A stretch of DNA of 64,000 nucleotides from positions 1,456,060-1,520,059 of the forward strand of contig QEOQ01000274.1 in the NCBI GenBank assembly GCA_010279815.1, in the 5' to 3' direction. Of the stretch, positions 23,168-34,040 are shown one piece after another; within the stretch, counting starts at the first letter, position 1, and each line of letters begins with the position of its first letter. Source of the stretch: Brachionus plicatilis (lineage: Eukaryota > Rotifera > Eurotatoria > Ploima > Brachionidae). The notes below the pieces were generated by a model that was not told the origin of the DNA, did no database searches, and saw nothing but the letters and a program-made list of their open reading frames with translations. Both the position numbers and the translations under genes were made by a program.

Positions 23168-26100
23168 ATGACGAGTAATTTTTTATCTAGCAATGGCACT
23201 ATGAACAACGACGACCAGGACCTAATCGGGAGTGCCAGCGAGTTCATCAAGGGTACTTTTGGCTAGCTTATTTTTATCTATTAATTTTTTGACAAAAAAA
23301 AATTTAAAGATCGATTGTACTTTGCGTCACTAAGATCAAAACCGCGCTCGACCATCAACACTCATTATTTTACCATCGATGACGAGCTCGTCTACGAAAA
23401 GTAATTATGGCCTAAATAGGCGCAACTAGAACCGGTTTAATTTTCTCTCAATAATAGCTTTTATGCCGATTTCGGACCACTTAATCTGGCCATGCTGTAC
23501 AGATACTGTATTCGATTGAACAAAAAACTCAAAAGTGCATCACTGGCCCGCAAGAAAATTGTTCATTACACTTCAATTGATCAACGAAAACGAGCAAATG
23601 CCGCCTATTTGATCGCTTCATATGCAGTAAGCTTTTTAATTCCATTTAAATCAGATTTGTGCAAAAGTCAGAAAAAAAGTCATTTTAAAGACTTAAAAAT
23701 AAAAATTGCCGCCTTAATAACTAGTTGGAACGGCAAAAAATTCATGGGGCCGCCTTAATAACTAGATGGAACGGCAAAAAATTCATGCGGCCGACTTAAT
23801 ATCTAGATGGAACGGCAAAAAATTCATGGGGCCGCCTTAATAAATAATTTAAGTCTTTTGCCGTTCCAACTAGTTATTAAGGCGGCCCCATGAATTTTCT
23901 GCCGTTCCATCTAGATATTAAGGCTAGATTTAAAGAATTTTAATTTTTCAAGTCAATCAAGTCAAGACAAATGAGTTTTAAAAAAAAATTGAAGATTTAA
24001 CCTGACTTGTACTTAATGACTTTAAACCAACTCTGATTTAAACATGTATTTTTTTAACTTAAATTTTAATTAAATTGAATTTTTTTAGATAATTTATTTA
24101 AAAAGAACGCCAGAAGAAGCTTACAAGCCTTTAGTTGGCGGCTCCAACCCTCCATTTTTGCCTTTTCGTGACGCGTCTTTCAGCGGATCCACATACAATT
24201 TGACTCTCTTGGATTGTCTCAATGGACTATACAAGGTAATTTTGAAGAGCTTTTTTTTTGTTTATTAGTAGCATCACAGTTGGCCCAAGTCATGAAGTCT
24301 GGACTTGGACTTAAAGTTTTATTCTTTTTCAAGTTTAAAATTTGACTACAGACATTTTTTAGTTTTTTGATTTCTTCTAGTAACTTTAATTGGACATCTT
24401 GAAGTTTAGCATCATAAAAATCCGATCAAATATTAAAAATAAAATAAAAATCTAAAGAAATAAAAATAGATGTTAAAAATTTAAGATTATTGAGATTATG
24501 CATTATCTTTTTAAAAATACTTTAATAGAAGAAAAGCTTTTTCTAACTAATTTTGAACAACTTTTCTTAAGCGACAATCAGAAGGAGAGCTATCTACCGT
24601 ATTTCATCAAATAGAAGTAGTCACATATGGAAAAAAGTTGCTAGAGTGAAAAATCTCTCGTTATTTGAGCTGCTTTTCTGAAGAATAATCACTGAGTTAA
24701 CCGACTAAACCTTTCTTGCCGATCCACATAACTTTCTTATCCACCAGGTATAGCAGAAGGCTTTACCNNNNNNNNNNNNNNNNNNNNNNNNNNNNNNNNN
24801 NNNNNNNNNNNNNNNNNNNNNNNNNNNNNNNNNNNNNNNNNNNNNNNNNNNNNNNNNNNNNNNNNNNNNNNNNNNNNNNNNNNNNNNNNNNNNNNNNNNN
24901 NNNNNNNNNNNNNNNNNNNNNNNNNNNNNNNNNNNNNNNNNNNNNNNNNNNNNNNNNNNNNNNNNNNNNNNNNNNNNNNNNNNNNNNNNNNNNNNNNNNN
25001 NNNNNNNNNNNNNNNNNNNNNNNNNNNNNNNNNNNNNNNNNNNNNNNNNNNNNNNNNNNNNNNNNNNNATTGAGATTATCTTTTTAAAAATACTTTAATA
25101 GAAGAAAAGCTTTTTCTAACTAATTTTGAACAACTTTTCTTAAGCGACAATCAGAAGGAGAACTATCTACCGTATTTTATCAAATAGAAGTAGTCACATA
25201 TGGAAAAAAGTTGCTAGCTTTAGAGTGAAAAATCTCTCGTTATTTGAGCTGCTTTTCTGAAGAATAACCACTGAGTTAACCGACTTAACCTTTCTTGCCA
25301 ATCCACATAACTTTCTTATCCACCAGGTCTAGCAGGAGGTTTTACCGACTAAATCCAACCGTCTGAGTCGACCCAAAGATTGCATGTTTTGCATTGATAT
25401 TTTATAAATTAGATTTTTTTTATTATTTTATTATTAGTCTGAAGGACCTTCTGAAGGTCAGTTCGAGGTGATGTAAGGAAGTGAAGATCTTCCCTATTAT
25501 ACGCTAGAGTAGATAAAAGGACAAATTAAATACACTGTTATCAAGCCTAAAATTTGCTTATTAGAATTTCTCTATTTTTTAAAAAAAAAACAGCTATTTT
25601 AATAACAAAATTATAAATAGTGGCTACTGTATCAATTTTTAAAAAATTAACATGTTGAAATAGAAACCTTAATTCTAAGTTTCTTTTAAAATGTCCTATG
25701 AATATATATTCTCTAAGTTATTAGTCTTAATATTTAGACTTTTTTTTCTCATGTTATAAAAAATGCTATTTATAACTTGTTTGGTAATTTTTTTAAGAAT
25801 ACTGACATGTCGTTATTGTCGAACAGTGAAAATTGAAAAAAATGGCGACTATTTGAAATGAACCAAATACTTCTTGATTTGATTTTTTTGATCCTAAACT
25901 TCAAGATGTCCTGAAACTGATTGATTTTTGATTAAAATTATGTTCATTGCCGATAAAAATAATTTTTTTTAAATCATTTATTTTTTTCAAAATTTTGGTC
26001 TTAAATGAAAACTAAATTTTCAATTTTAAGGTCTGACTTTGACTTTTCATCATTTTGACTTTTGACCAACTATGAGTAGTATAATTAGAAATAAGTACGA

Positions 26101-29100
26101 CCTCTTCTGATTTAAGCTATTGGACGCAATGAAAGGAAATTTGACAGATGATAAAAAAATGTGTAAAAAAAATTAAAAAAAACAACAAATAGATTATTTT
26201 AAAAGCTATTTTTAATAGTTTGTTGCACTACTTATCTTCAATATGTCATTAATATTTCTGGTAATTACATATATGATTGTTATTTTTGCTCTACTTATAA
26301 ATTCCAGTGAAAAATTAATTTTAAAAAAAGTTTTATTTGCTTCTTTTTTTTTCTTCTTAACTTGCTATTTGAACTTTTTGTACTTTAAGGTTATTTTAAT
26401 CATTATATTAAAAATAAAAAAAGGTCCGGGTTGAAGCCCTGGTTTAAAGAATCAGGTATATTGTAGATTAGATAAATATTAGTTAAATTTGAAATAAGTA
26501 ATTAAAATATTATTTAATTAAAATCTTTAATTTAATTATCAAAAAGTACAACAAGGATTTTTACTTTTTAATACTTTCATTGTGTATACCTCTGTTAGGT
26601 TCATGAATCTAAGGCTTTAGTTACTCTTTTATAAATAAAATTTTTCTGCAATTTAATTCTAGGATAATTTACTAACCATTTGATTGAAAAATTATTTTAT
26701 TTGAAAAACTTTATTGTCTCTTTTAATTCTAATTTAACAAAACATTAAAAAAAAATTTTGCCATTTTTTCTATTTACATAAGTGTGGGTTTTTTTTTCGA
26801 AAGAAATTTTTTTCATAGAAAATATTCCTGTCAAAACCTTGGAAAATTCATGGCGCTTCGGGGTTGTGAAGTTCATTTCAATTCGATCGTTTCAATTCAG
26901 AAAAATTTGAATAACTTTTTTATTATAAGGAATAATTCAGTTCTATAAAATGCTTAATGTTTAAGCAACTTTGCTTAATCCGAAAATACATGTCTGCAAA
27001 AACTCTGCAATATACTTGCACAGTTGATTAGAATACTTTTTAATGATGTACAAAATGCAGAAAATTGCAGAGTATTTTTCAGACCTATTTTATTACATTA
27101 AGCAAATTTGCTTATAATTGAGCATTTTATAGAACTAAATTATCTCTTTTAGTAAAAAAGTTATTCAAGTTTTCCTTGAATTGAAATGATCGAATTGAAA
27201 AGAACTTCACATCCCCTGGCGCTTCTTGTGTCAAGCAAAACTATATTTGTTCATAAAATTATATTTACGATTAAAAAGAGATTTAAAAAAGATTGAAAAC
27301 AATTTTTTTAAATTTCTTGATGTATTTATTCCAGACTTGTATAAAAGTCAGTCGTAACAACTCAAAAACAAGTCAAAGTGTTACTTGGACTTGAAAATTT
27401 TTTTTTAATAAAAAGGTAAGTCTTGACTTGTTTAGAAAATTTAAAAATAAAAAGTCAAGATTTTGACTTATTTTAAAAATAGAATTAAAAAATATAAAAA
27501 ATTATGACTCAAAAATTTTTTTATTCAGGAAAAAATAAAATTATTTGTCAAATACCTTTTTAAATGTAAAATTGAAACATGATTAATTAATTAATGCTCA
27601 TTATCGTTTAATTTTTTTTTAAAGTTAATTTGAGAATTAAAGCAAATTTTAGAAAAAAAATAAACAAAGGCATCTTCACGATTTAAAAAAATTTACTTTT
27701 TTTATTTCATATTTTTTATATTAATCTATTTAAATTTGATTTTGAAATTTTTGGAACTAGCTAAAGTAAAATAAAGTCTGAATTTATTTTAATAAAAACC
27801 CATTTAATATCAAATATTTTTAAATTTATTTTCTTCAATCAGGAGTAATTATGATAAAAAAATTTTCGCAAACATTTTGCTATTAAAAGGCCCAAAAAAA
27901 TTTTTAATAATACCAATTAATTAATTTTAATTGAAGGCGTTGTTGAACGGATTCTTCAATTTTGAGAACTTCGATGTGGACGAGTATGAACATTATGAAA
28001 AAGTTGAGAACGGCGATTTGAACTGGGTCTTGCCGGGTAAATTTTTGGCCTTTTGTGGCCCACATGCCAAAAGTAAAATCGAAAATGGCTATCCATTGCA
28101 TGCACCTGAAGCATACATTAGCTATTTTCGTAAGCATAATGTAAAATGTATTGTTCGTTTAAATAAGAAGCTGTACGATGCCAGACGGTTTGTCGATGCC
28201 GGCTTTCAGCACTATGACTTATTTTTTATTGACGGATCAACACCCAACGATCAAATAGTCAAAAAGTTCATAGAATTGAGCGAAAATAGCTCGGGAGCAG
28301 TGGCTGTTCACTGCAAAGCAGGCCTGGGAAGAACTGGCACCCTCATAGCCTGTTACATAATGAAGCATTTTAAATTTACTGCTGCTGAAACAATTGGATG
28401 GCTGAGGATATGTCGTCCAGGCAGTGTAATCGGTCCACAGCAGAATTTTCTTGAAGAAAAACAGTCATGGCTCTGGTCGCAAGGCGATGCGTACCGTGCC
28501 AAGCACAAATCTGCTGGTATTCAGCCGATTAACTCGCCAATAATGGCCCTAAATCCAAACAAAAAAGTAAACAAGTTCAAACTCGATGAAAATCGCAATG
28601 AACTCACCATTGAAAATGAAACCGAAGATGATACCGAGGAGTCGACTGAAGAAAAAGAAGAGGCATTTGATGGCACCAGGGAAAACTCTGATTTCAATAT
28701 AACATCAACGCTGGTCAACTTGACTAGACCCAAAAGCTTCAATATTGAAGAAGGTCCGATCACCCAAGGCGACAGACTCAATGCAATTAAAGCTAATAGG
28801 CGTCATCAAACAAAAAATTCACCAAATGCCACCAATGTCACCTTTGGCCTAAGCAGCCAAGCTTACTCGGCGTCCGAGACTCGGCGTGCCACTCTCATGG
28901 CTGCTCAGCACGCGCTCAATTCTGCCACAGGCTCCAATCTCTCCAACTCGTTGAACAAGAGTGTTTCAACTAAAAATTTGAACAAAAAATATACAAGTAG
29001 GTGTATTTTTTAATTTTTTTATGCTAGAGTTATTTGAGAATTCGTGAAAAAAATCTATTTAATTTTTATGAAAACTAGAGTTCCCATTTCATTGTTAAAG

Positions 29101-32100
29101 ACGCCTTTTTAGTTAGGAATTTTTTTTTTTTTTCTTATTCACTCCTTGTGGAGCATAGGTTCATTACTTTTGATTTCCACTCAAGTCGATCTTTTGCCTT
29201 TACCCTTGCTTCTCCCCATGTCATTCCCATTTCGATGAGCTCTTTCGTGTATCTTTCATTCTAAGTACATGCCCGAGCCATCGCAGCCTTTTGTTCTTAA
29301 TGCATTGACATTAGGTCAGCATTCGACAATGTCTCAGGCCAGTGTATCCCGAGAATCCTCCGCAGTCTTCCAGTGTGGAAGGTGTTGAGGCTTTTCCTGT
29401 CACATTCATTCATCCCCCAACATTCACTTCCGTACATCAATGTTGCTTTTACTACACTATTGTATAGTTTAAGTTTTGTTCCCTTGCTGTAGCTGTTTGA
29501 TTTCCATGCTGGTCGAAGTCTAGCAAAGACACTCTTTGCTTTAGCAAGTCTATTCTTAATGTCTCTGTGTGTTCCCAACGTTGTACTGATAGTGCTCCCT
29601 AGGTATGTGAATTCATTTACACACTCGATTTGTGTACCATCGATGGTGATCGGGGTATCCAATTTGGTGTTTATGCACATAACTTTCGTTTTGGCTCCAT
29701 TAATTTCGAGTCCTGTTGGTTTAGCGTTGTTCGCCAAGTCTTGCGTCTTCATATGCATATGTGCTTCTGTATTAGATATTAGCACCAGATCATCCGCAAA
29801 GTCTAAGTCTTCAAGTCTTCTAAGTCTATTCAACGAGACTAAATTCCTAACTCAATGGGGATTAAGTTAGGAATTTAGTCTCGTTGAATTGTTTTTGTAT
29901 TTAGAATATAAATTTTTATTTTAAATCTTTTTTTATAATAATATTTAAAAATTTTTATTCTAAGTTAGATTGCTCCACTTTTATGACAGTATATGTTTAT
30001 TTTTTTCTGTAAATATCTTATAATTTAAAATATTTCCACTGTGAAAAAAATGTAGCTTTCTAAGACTTTTTAAAGTAAAAAAATTAAATTTAGAAAATAC
30101 CTTAATCTCTTAAAATATTAATTTTTAATTGACAAAATTTGTCATTTTGGATTAGGGTAATTTAATAAGAAATTTAAAATTATCTTAATTATTAAATATC
30201 AATAAAATATCTCTAAATTTTTTTCTTGTAATAAAAAAAGATAAATAAACCTAATTATCATTCGAAACCTGACAATATAAGCGGGGGTTGGTGCTTTGTT
30301 AAATTTTTAGTTAAACTTAATTAACAAAATTTAAAAAATTAATTTTTAATTTTTGAATCTAAAATTTCCTTAAAAAAAATTCAACTAAAATCTATATCTG
30401 TTATTTAATCTGTCCAAAATCTGATAAAGTCTGAAGTTTAAACCTTCTTCAATCTCAACTTTTTTTGCAGTTTCTGCAAACTTGAAAAAATTCGGATCGA
30501 ATTTTCAAATATTGAATTTCTCACTTTTGATCTTAAAACAGTTTACTTTTGTAAAAGCAGGCTTGAAATAAAATAATTAAAATTTCAAAAATTAAAAAAA
30601 AATTTATCTCATAATTTCTAATTAATTTTTTAATTTTTTTTGACCACCTCCCTAAATAAATTAAATCATTACATTTAATTTATTTAAGACATTCAATCGC
30701 GAATTTAGATTGAATACCACAATTTTTTGATAAAATACCACAATTTTTATAATTGATACAACACATTAAATAAATTTACATATTTATTGAAAAAATCCAC
30801 AAAAATTAAGATTTTCACTTAATTAATTAAAAAATCTCTTATTATTTATAATTGACATTTTTTATATTAAGCAAGCCACTAATTAATTAAAAATACCTTA
30901 TAACTTAATTATCCGAATTTACTGACATGTCATTGAATTTTTTAGTGACATGTCACTATAGAACCTTTTACATGTTATAACAGCGTGTCACTAAAATAGA
31001 GTACTCTATTTTAAAGACATGTCACTCAGTTCGGATGATTACGTTATTTTAATTTTGACAATTTTTACAATTGCCCATAATTTTCTAAATCGCTATTTTT
31101 AATATACTTTTCGATGATTTTTGACAAAAATATTTATCTTATACAGTGGTGATTTGATAACAGTATTTTACGAAAAATTACGTAAAATACCGTAAATTAA
31201 CCAAATTTTACCACATTTTATATAAATTAACGTAAAATCCGAAAAGTGAAAAAGAGTATTTTACGAAAAATAACGTAAATTTTCAGGACTTTGAGATAAT
31301 TTTGGTAAAATTTGGTAAAATTCAAAACGGCCAATTCAAAATTCAAAATTTTTGAAAAAATGTCTTTTTTTCCGAAAAAATCAAAAATTTAAGAAAAAAA
31401 AAACTTTCTTTTTTTTTTACCAAATTTTACCAAAATTATCCTATTCTCTAAAACAGGACTCGGTCCCGGACCCGTAATTGTTTTTGGTTGTATTTTTTTT
31501 TCAAAAAATCTTTTGTGGTTTAAAAAAAATATTGTGTAATAATAAAAATTAAAATTGTTTATTTTTAATATATGTGTCAATTCTAGTAAATTAGTGGTGA
31601 AATTAAAAAAAAAATTTTTTTGATTTATTATTTATTTATTTGTGTATCTGTATCGAGCTAAAGCTCCTTCAGATTTTTGGTGCAAATTTTTAATATTTGT
31701 GGTATGAAACTTAAAAATTGTGGTATTTTATGTAAAGAATTGTGTACATGATTTTAATGGGTCCAATTAAATGTCTGATTTTTGGTCAAATGAAAATAAA
31801 TTTTAATACAAGTTTATTCAATAATTTTTTTTTTTTAATTTAAATCTGGAAATGATCCTTGCAGAAAATTGAGAAATTCAAATATAACTTTAATTAGGAA
31901 ATTTTATTAAATAATTTAGTAAAAAAATAAATAAATTTTTTTAAGCATTTCATTCGACCCATTCAACGCCGTCTATGAGTGCCTTACAATCATCGTCAGG
32001 GACACCTGTGCGTCGCTCTACTCGTCTACTCCAAAATCAAACCTCAATGAACAACTCAATAACAGTTGGATCAAGTATTCCAAAGAGGTATTAATCATAT

Positions 32101-33154
32101 TCACCTTAACCCAAACTTTTAGACCACTTTACGCTGTCTTTTTTACAAAAATATTTAAAAAATAAAAAAGCTTGATCTTTATAAAAAAAAAAATGTTTAA
32201 TAAAATTTGCCTATTATTTTTTTGTTGTTGTTGACTGTATTTTACTCCATCTTAATACTGTGTTTTTGATTAATTTAAAAAATTTTCTAATTGTAATTTT
32301 TTTTGACAATTAATAGTTTTTATTTGTTCAATAATTGTATATTTAATAAATGATCTTATTCACATCAGAACAATCACTTGATCACATCCCGTTTGACCGT
32401 CGAGGCTGTGCCGACCTATTGGATCACCACATTGCTTCCAATTGCTCTCCATTCTCGAGCACAAAGCTTGCCATTTATTTTGTTTATCTAATAGGCAAAT
32501 TTTATACTAAGTAGACTACTAACAAATCTATAGTTAACTAAATTTAAAAAATCTTAAAATTTTGTCTTGAACTGATAGTCAAGCACAGCAGTCGACACAC
32601 ACTCCGAGCTCGATAAATGGATACTATTTTTTGAGATCGTCGAGTTATGGTCAACCAATTTTGAATAACATAACAAATAGCGATAGCATTAACAGTAACT
32701 ATCCGGCATCGACCGGTAACTATTCGATTGTAAATAGTAGTAATCATTATAGCTCACAAGTTTCACCTACTTATTACACTTCATCTAGATTAACTAACAA
32801 TAACACTAATTCAGGCGCACCACACTACACAACTTATTCATCAGTGGTTGCTGCCAATTCTACGTACAAGCCGTCGGCTCCACAGTCTAGCCAATATGAT
32901 CGAGTATTGTCCTCGATTAATCAAAATTTAAACAATATTTATTCTAGCGCGGTTTTTGCCTCAAGCAAATACGACTCCGGATACCCAGTCCATGCGTCCC
33001 AAGTGAGCATAACGCCCAATTACAGATCAAAATCGGTAAGTACTTGACTTTGAGTTCAACACTAACGCTGACTCTCAAGCTTTTTCTTAATATTTTATTT
33101 AAATTTTAATTTAAAAATTTTTTTTTTCTTTTAAAGTCATATTCAAGATACTAG
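23168..33154 (+). CDS. CDC14: CDC14-type dual-specificity protein phosphatase
   Basis: Phosphatase that removes phosphate from CDK-type Ser-Pro sites; roles in mitotic exit, centrosome and cilia in animals (family knowledge). Exons: 23168-23252, 23310-23400, 23458-23626, 24089-24235, 27937-28996, 31946-32087, 32579-33035, 33137-33154; 722 residues. Conserved blocks are [76 protein letters not shown] and [18 protein letters not shown]. The signature [11 protein letters not shown] has the catalytic Cys at about residue 290 and the Arg six residues on; [20 protein letters not shown] closes the domain. The C-terminal 300 residues are Ser/Asn-rich and disordered. Introns 4 (3.7 kb) and 5 (2.9 kb) are very long and repeat-filled, while the others are 47-490 nt. 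The last exon gives only SYSRY; see the finding on an alternative C terminus. Exons 6-8 are less certain than 1-5. Confidence 0.93.
23651..24036. mobile_element. Family A element with amplified internal repeat (CDC14 intron 3)
   Basis: The ends resemble the copy at 16323-16565: left TCAGATTTGTGCAAAAGTC, right GACTTTAAACCAACTCTGA. TTTAAA flanks both sides (23645-23650 and 24037-24042). Between the ends lies a tandem and inverted array (see 23706-23930). The whole element sits inside CDC14 intron 3, which otherwise would be about 70 nt. Confidence 0.65.
23706..23930. repeat. Tandem then inverted array of a ~50-bp unit
   Basis: Three direct copies of a unit containing GCCGCCTTAATAACTAG, TGGAACGGCAAAAAATTCAT and GGG are followed by about 1.5 to 2 copies in the opposite orientation (TTGCCGTTCCAACTAG, then GGCGGCCCCATGAA). 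The array can fold into a strong hairpin. It is far richer in G+C than its surroundings. One diverged copy of the unit lies at about 63795-63835. Confidence 0.8.
24483..25346 (+). repeat. Direct ~275-bp duplication on both sides of an assembly gap
   Basis: 24494-24767 and 25069-25346 are near-identical in the same orientation (a few substitutions plus small indels, such as an extra GCTTTA in the second copy). They begin at ATTGAGATTAT and run to CACCAGGT, A/CTAGCAG and TTTACC. They could be LTR-like ends, a tandem array collapsed at the gap, or two haplotypes misassembled side by side. Confidence 0.8.
24768..25068. other. Assembly gap, 301 N
   Basis: Run of N inside CDC14 intron 4. Because both flanks are copies of the same repeat, the gap was probably caused by that repeat, and its true length is unknown. 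Confidence 0.99.
26860..27216. mobile_element. Foldback element with ~115-bp terminal inverted repeats and a 9-bp target duplication
   Basis: The element begins GGGGTTGTGAAGTTCATTTC and ends with the complement of GGGGATGTGAAGTTCTTTTC. The arms remain similar for about 115 bp, including TTCTATAAAATGCT and GCTTAAT. It is bounded by perfect TGGCGCTTC repeats at 26851-26859 and 27217-27225. Long arms and a 9-bp duplication are typical of Mutator-like elements. There is no coding capacity. A diverged end, AAAAAAGTTATT then GAACTTCACA, occurs at about 51785-51852. Confidence 0.85.
29111..29888 (-). mobile_element. 5'-truncated LINE copy (reverse transcriptase C-terminal part) in CDC14 intron 5
   Basis: The minus-strand open frame 29297-29833 reads as the end of a non-LTR reverse transcriptase: [11 protein letters not shown] (the F/YxDD catalytic box), [18 protein letters not shown], then [20 protein letters not shown] and [10 protein letters not shown] frameshift follows; further frames read [12 protein letters not shown] and [14 protein letters not shown] up to a stop near 29133. 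A T-run at 29121-29133 is the poly(A) tail on the minus strand. AGTTAGGAATTT occurs on both sides (29111 and 29865), a likely target duplication. The copy is dead: truncated and frameshifted. The exact clade is not determined. Confidence 0.85.
29829..29888. repeat. Perfect 24-bp inverted repeat at the LINE 5' junction
   Basis: The arms 29829-29852 and 29865-29888 are exact complements with a 12-nt loop. The right arm is genomic flank that includes the target duplication; the left arm is an inverted copy of that flank attached to the truncated 5' end of the LINE. Confidence 0.9.
30923..31026. repeat. Cluster of TGACATGTCA-type palindromes in CDC14 intron 5
   Basis: TGACATGTCA at 30923, AGTGACATGTCACT at 30944 (a 14-bp perfect palindrome), GCGTGTCACT at 30983, a 20-bp perfect palindrome AAAATAGAGTACTCTATTTT at 30993, and GACATGTCACT at 31016. 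This is a dense set in about 100 bp. Function unknown. Confidence 0.6.
31295..31440. repeat. Small foldback repeat with perfect 26-bp arms
   Basis: Arms 31295-31320 and 31415-31440 are exact complements built from GGTAAAATTTGGTAAAA. The inner part is A- and T-run rich and can pair further. The preceding 31140-31280 holds TTACGTAAAATAC-like words. Confidence 0.75.
31627..31672 (-). repeat. Possible LINE 3' tail fragment
   Basis: On the minus strand it reads CTGAAGGAGCTTTAGCTCGA, then TACAGATACACAAATAAATA and further AAAT repeats. The same pattern closes the ORF at 41261. This suggests a shared 3' end of a retroelement with an AAAT-type tail. Confidence 0.45.
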
Positions 33155-33331
33155 CGTTTTGAGCCAAGCTGTCAGAGAACAGAAATCAAAGAGTTTTAAA
33201 AGCGCCAATTGTACCAATGATTTTTTATTGCCAAAACTTATTATTGAAGATTTTTTATCGTTTACAAACTTAGCTATTTCGAATAACAGTCCAAATAAAT
33301 GCATCGATGATTTTAAGCTGCCTAGAATTTA
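33140..33331 (+). other. Open frame of ~64 codons downstream of the CDC14 stop, different frame
   Basis: From CAT at 33138-33140 to TAA at 33331 the frame reads [15 protein letters not shown] and so on to CIDDFKLPRI. Its composition looks coding rather than AT-random, yet the splice phase at 33035/33137 leads into the other frame and a stop after five codons. It may be an alternative C terminus of CDC14, or 3' UTR. Confidence 0.4.
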
Positions 33332-33745
33332 ATTTTTTGATTGATTTTTTTATCTATTTATTTGAAAATAAATTTTGAAAACCTCTTGATTTCCTATTAT
33401 TAATTTATTTAAAAAACCGCCTCAAGTTTGATGGCATGATAGAAGTATTATAAAATTATTTAAAAAAAAAATGTGCTGTTTATTGCTTTAAATTTTTTTA
33501 TGACTAAAATTATCTTTTTTATTACTAAAAAAAAATTTCCTAATAAAAATACTTTATGAATATAAAATAACTTTTATAAATAAGCTATTTTTTTTATTTT
33601 TTAATTAAAAAAATTATTTTTCTATAAATAAAAAACTTCTTTGACATAGGAATTTTTGTCAGCTAATTCTTAAATGCTTGATTTGGAAATTGGAAACTAT
33701 TATTTCATCATATTATCTATTCAAACTACTAAACGTTATCCTATT

Positions 33746-34040
33746 AGCAAAGAGGACAGAATAAGAGCTGTTATTGTTCACCAAAATGGAAAATCATATT
33801 CCAAAATAAGGTAATGGTCTAAATAGGTTTAAATCATGTAAAGAGACCATTTTTAGACCTAATCGTCCAAGATCTGGAAGATTTCAACTGATATGGATGA
33901 TCGTCAATTAGTCCATTTGGTAAAAATATAGATCTTCACCATTACACATATTAGCACATAACTGAAAATTTTCAAATGACTGAAAAGTATCGGATTTTCT
34001 GGTAAGACGAAGATTATTAGGAAGAAAACTCGAAATATGC
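33746..34040 (+). pseudogene. Decayed Tc1-like transposase N-terminal region
   Basis: ISKEDRIRAVIVHQNGKSYS then KIR resembles the N-terminal helix-turn-helix of Tc1/IS630-type transposases. About 100 bp on, PNRPRSGRF and, in another frame, MDDRQLVHLVK resemble the following linker and second DNA-binding part. Stops and frame changes show it is dead. No terminal repeats were identified. Confidence 0.45.

Larger units (their letters stand above)
24273..26078. mobile_element. Probable family A composite copy spanning the gap (CDC14 intron 4)
   Basis: Left end CACAGTTGGCCCAAGTC with GTCTGGACTTGGACTT inside it; right end GACTTTTGACCAACTATG at about 26057-26075. AGTAG occurs on both sides. If these are partners, the element is about 1.8 kb and encloses the direct duplication and the assembly gap. 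Pairing of the two ends is an inference. Confidence 0.4.

Noticed and set aside
24716..25087. Open frame running through the assembly gap
   Set aside because: Most of its codons are N; it has no evidential value.
30923..31026. p53-type response elements
   Set aside because: The CATG cores resemble half-sites, but the flanking bases do not fit the consensus consistently; described only as palindromes.
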